Below, piece by piece: positions 61,646 through 64,000 of a DNA stretch of 64,000 nucleotides. The DNA comes from Pirellulales bacterium (lineage in GTDB: Bacteria; Planctomycetota; Planctomycetia; Pirellulales; JAEUIK01). Position 1 is the stretch's first letter. Every line of letters begins with the position of its first letter. Position numbers and translations under genes: made by a program. A model generated the notes under the pieces. The model saw only the letters and a list, made by a program, of their open reading frames with translations. It was not told the origin of the DNA and searched no databases. The stretch is taken from assembly GCA_019636335.1 (NCBI GenBank), contig JAHBXR010000017.1:91600-155599 (forward strand), in the 5' to 3' direction.

Positions 61646-63043
61646 CTACAAAAGTTCCGCGATCGGCTCCCCTTCCGACAGGATATGAACCGGTCGGCCA
61701 CTGTAGTCGGAGAGCGCAGCGTGTGGGTCGATGCCGAGATGGCGATAGATCGTTGCCAGCAGGTCTTTGGGCGTGAGGGGGCGTTCGGTCGGATATTCGG
61801 CTTTCGAATTCGTCGCCCCCACGACCTGACCCATCCGCAATCCACCCCCCGAGATCAGCGCCGACTGCGCGCCGGGCCAGTGATCGCGGCCGATCAGGCC
61901 CGAGCTGTTCACCAGGCGCGGCGTGCGGCCGAACTCGCCCAGGGCGACGAGCATGACGCGACGGTCCAGTCCACGCGTGTAAAGATCTTCGATCAAGGCC
62001 GAGATGCCCTGGTCCATGAAGGGCGCACGGTAACGCATGGCATCGGCCATGTCCCAGCGAGTTGTGGGATTGATGTGATCGTCCCAACTGAAGTAGCGAT
62101 CCGACAAGGTCGGCGCCAGGGCATCAATCGTGATGACGCCGACCCCCGCCTCGGCCAGCCGCCGGGCGAGCAGGAAGCTCTGTCCCCACAGATGCCGGCC
62201 GTAGCGATCGCGCAGGCGCGGATCCTCGCGCGTGAGATCGAAGGCCTGCGCCACCTCGGGGCGCGTGAGCAGCTCGATGGCCGCGGCACGAAAGTCGCCG
62301 ATTCCTTCGAGCGTTCCCCGCTGGTCGAGATCGCGCCGCATGCGGTCGAACTCGGCGACCAAGTGCCGGCGATCGTCGAGCCGTGCGCCATCGACCCCGG
62401 CAGCCAGTGTGAGGTTCGGCGGTCGGTAGTTTTCGGCCGAAGGATCTCCCGTGGCGAGCGCCGCATGGGCCACGCCCAGGTAATTCGGCTTCGTCATGAA
62501 GGGCTGCCGCGGGATGCCAACGTAATGCGGCATGCCATCCGATCGGGGCGGGCGGAGCCGGCTGGCGATCATGCCGAAATCGGGATGCTCGGAGAAGGCA
62601 GTCGACGTAGGATCGGGTCGCGTGGGAGTCTTGCCCGTCAGCACCTCGATCGAGCCATCGTTATGTGCCGACATGTCGTGGTGCAGCGAGCGCACGAGGG
62701 AGAACTTATCGGCCAGCTTCGCCTGGAGCGGGAACAGTTCGCAGAGGTCGATGCCGGGGACGTTCGTGGCAATCGGCCGGAAGGGACCGCGATACTCGCT
62801 CGGGGCGTCGGGCTTGAGATCGTACGTCTCGAGTTGACTGGGGCCCCCCCACATCCAGAAGAGGATGACGGAGGTGTCGGGCTGGCCGGCTGCGTTTTTG
62901 GAAACCGACGAAGTCGCCGCGCTGGCGTGCCGTGCGGCCAGCATTTCGGCCAGCGTCAGGCCGCCGAATGCCAACGTGCCCGCCCGCAGGAAATCGCGCC
63001 GAGCAAGCGGCCCGGAACAATGCTGGGGAGCCTGACGCGGCAT
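61646..63043 (-). CDS. DUF1501 protein with Tat signal, second copy
   Basis: 465 residues. The twin-arginine signal is LARRDFLRAGTLAFGGLTLAE. TSVILFWMWGGPSQLETYDLKPDAP, VMLVALGEFGRTPRLVNSSGLIGRDHW and the C-terminal YSGRPVHILSEGEPI are typical DUF1501 motifs. It is like the protein at 30783 in length and layout but clearly a different paralogue. The Tat pathway exports the folded protein. No DUF1549/DUF1553 partner is adjacent. The AAGG nine bases before the ATG supports the start. Confidence 0.92.
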   Translation of the reverse strand: MPRQAPQHCSGPLARRDFLRAGTLAFGGLTLAEMLAARHASAATSSVSKNAAGQPDTSVILFWMWGGPSQLETYDLKPDAPSEYRGPFRPIATNVPGIDLCELFPLQAKLADKFSLVRSLHHDMSAHNDGSIEVLTGKTPTRPDPTSTAFSEHPDFGMIASRLRPPRSDGMPHYVGIPRQPFMTKPNYLGVAHAALATGDPSAENYRPPNLTLAAGVDGARLDDRRHLVAEFDRMRRDLDQRGTLEGIGDFRAAAIELLTRPEVAQAFDLTREDPRLRDRYGRHLWGQSFLLARRLAEAGVGVITIDALAPTLSDRYFSWDDHINPTTRWDMADAMRYRAPFMDQGISALIEDLYTRGLDRRVMLVALGEFGRTPRLVNSSGLIGRDHWPGAQSALISGGGLRMGQVVGATNSKAEYPTERPLTPKDLLATIYRHLGIDPHAALSDYSGRPVHILSEGEPIAELL

Positions 63044-63118
63044 GGAGATGCCTTGGGGGGAGAATCGCTGGCAGGAACTGCCGATATGCTAACGCATGAA
63101 CGGTGGCTGACGCAATTC

Positions 63119-63151
63119 TTGAGTCGCATTAAGCGACTGAAGTTGACTCAA
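63119..63151. repeat. Compact nested palindrome upstream of the second DUF1501 gene
   Basis: AGTCGC (63122-63127) and GCGACT (63133-63138) with loop ATTAA, flanked by an outer pair TTGAGTC (63119-63125) and GACTCAA (63145-63151). It lies about 75-110 bases before the DUF1501 start and after the interrupted DUF3800 gene, so it could be an operator or a terminator. Confidence 0.5.
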
Positions 63152-63244
63152 GGCCAAAGCGGGTGAATACTTATCAGTGGCCCTGTTACTCTTGAAAGCC
63201 CAAGTTCCACTTGGGACACGCCGCAAGGCATAGAGAGAACGGGG

Positions 63245-64000
63245 CTATTTTTTTGGTTTCGTGCGATTGTCGTCGATTTCATGTTCCCGCGGTACAAACT
63301 TCCAGTGCCGATAGGGATGACTCCACAGCTTGGATCGATCGCCTTGCATGCCGGTCGATTCGCCGATGTTGAAATGCGGGTAGATCTGCCGAATACGATC
63401 GCAAATGACATGGTAGAGTCGTTCTTTTGCGACGGTCCGTTTGCCACGACGATTGCTACCCGGCAGCTTCTGTTTGTGCTTGTCGTTCAGGCGAAATGAC
63501 ATCGCCCCCAAGACGACATCCAAGCATTGCATGAGCACGTGATCGTGCGAGCGTACTTCCGCGATCTGATCTTCGCGCAATAGGATTCGTGCCGCGCGAA
63601 ACTGCGTATTGCGATTCAGTCGCAGAAGAAACGACTTGAAGGTCGCATTCTCATCGCCGTTCTTCGGCAGTTGATCGAGATTAACACGCACTCGAAGCGA
63701 TGACTGAGCCGTGTTTGCGTAGGGCAAACCGAATGCATGCTTCAAGAACTAGTAATAAAGCAGATAGTACTCCAGGCGGCGTTGTTCCGTCGTGAGTCCT
63801 ACTGGCACAAGCCGATTCTGGGTAAACATGATCCGCACTTTGACGCGATCGGCGGCCACAAAATCAAAGAACTCGTCCATCAACTCGATGTACTTCGAAA
63901 GATAATTCTCCGTGACCTTCTGCCATTTCACTTCCCGGAAGAGGTGCGGCAATTGACGGCTGGCGACCCGTTGCCCGAGGGAACAATGTGGGTCCAGGGA
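63245..64000 (-). pseudogene. DUF3800-domain gene interrupted by an in-frame TAG, 5' end beyond the window
   Basis: One minus-strand frame runs from the right edge to the stop at 63245, broken only by TAG at 63751-63749. Before the stop it reads VKWQKVTENYLSKYIELMDE and RIMFTQNRLVPVGLTTEQ, ending EYYLLYY. After it come F, L and KHAFGLPYAN, RARILLREDQIAEV, HVLMQCLDVVLGAMSFRLND and IYPHFNIGEST, all DUF3800 features in the right order. The family as I recall it has Gln at the interrupted place (YYQF), so a single CAG to TAG change explains it. DUF3800 proteins are RNase H-like and of unknown role, often in defence islands. It is either an inactive gene or one read through by suppression. Confidence 0.8.

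Noticed and set aside
61685..63166. 493-codon plus-strand frame
   Set aside because: It is the antisense of the second DUF1501 gene, with no ribosome-binding site and no family character.
63245..63745. Independent 166-residue gene starting at TTG
   Set aside because: The similarity to DUF3800 continues in the same frame on the other side of the TAG, so it is the tail of an interrupted gene.

Overview
The window reads as chromosomal DNA of a planctomycete, most likely a member of the Pirellulales or a close relative. The inference rests on the gene content, not on a marker gene. It carries two Tat-exported DUF1501 proteins, a giant secreted PVC-type CxxCH haem protein, a secreted sulfatase with HEAT-like repeats, a DUF1207 outer-membrane-type protein, two large membrane-TPR proteins, and dispersed palindromic repeats of a kind I recall from this phylum. 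GC content is high with strong G/C at third codon positions. I saw no rRNA, tRNA, CRISPR array, insertion sequence or prophage.

Layout. (1) 1-14259 is a cell-surface polysaccharide locus. A sulfotransferase and a glycosyltransferase that runs off the left edge lie on the minus strand. Divergent from them lie a Wzm/Wzt-type ABC exporter, a two-part glycosyltransferase, two methyltransferases, two paralogous double-domain GT2 proteins and two more glycosyltransferase-like proteins. Together they should build, methylate, probably sulfate and export an O-antigen-like chain. The longest homopolymer runs I noticed (8-9 bases) are all inside glycan genes here. (2) 14271-20213 holds a quinone-oxidoreductase-like enzyme, then an ion-homeostasis group: a 47-residue membrane peptide, a Kef-type antiporter fused to TrkA-N, CBS and PTS EIIA modules, a UspA protein and a Ca2+/Na+ exchanger. 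(3) 20333-26510 has scpA, a pentapeptide-repeat protein, a hybrid histidine kinase with Hpt, and a receiver fused to an RsbW-like kinase. (4) 26520-37800 is mixed metabolism and signalling: a VOC protein, an acyl-CoA dehydrogenase, a DUF1207 protein, a DUF1501 protein, a zinc-ribbon methyltransferase, an enolase-superfamily enzyme and a NarL-type two-component pair.

(5) 38532-49579 contains the 1709-residue deacetylase/FG-GAP/PVC-dehydrogenase/cytochrome c fusion, two tandem paralogous membrane-TPR proteins, a small coiled-coil protein and a secreted vWA protein. (6) 49638-51608 is the nitrogen pair amtB-glnB with a strong hairpin between the genes. (7) 52609-63043 is a long minus-strand series: sulfatase, a small membrane protein, phnW and phnX (2-aminoethylphosphonate to acetaldehyde plus phosphate), an epoxide-hydrolase-like enzyme, a Gfo/Idh/MocA dehydrogenase, a sugar-isomerase-like TIM barrel, an NhaD-like antiporter and a second DUF1501 protein. 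(8) The right edge holds a DUF3800 gene interrupted by one in-frame TAG codon.

Most starts were chosen from ribosome-binding sites or from the point where family similarity begins. Functions are family-level inferences from motifs visible in the translations. No database search was possible.
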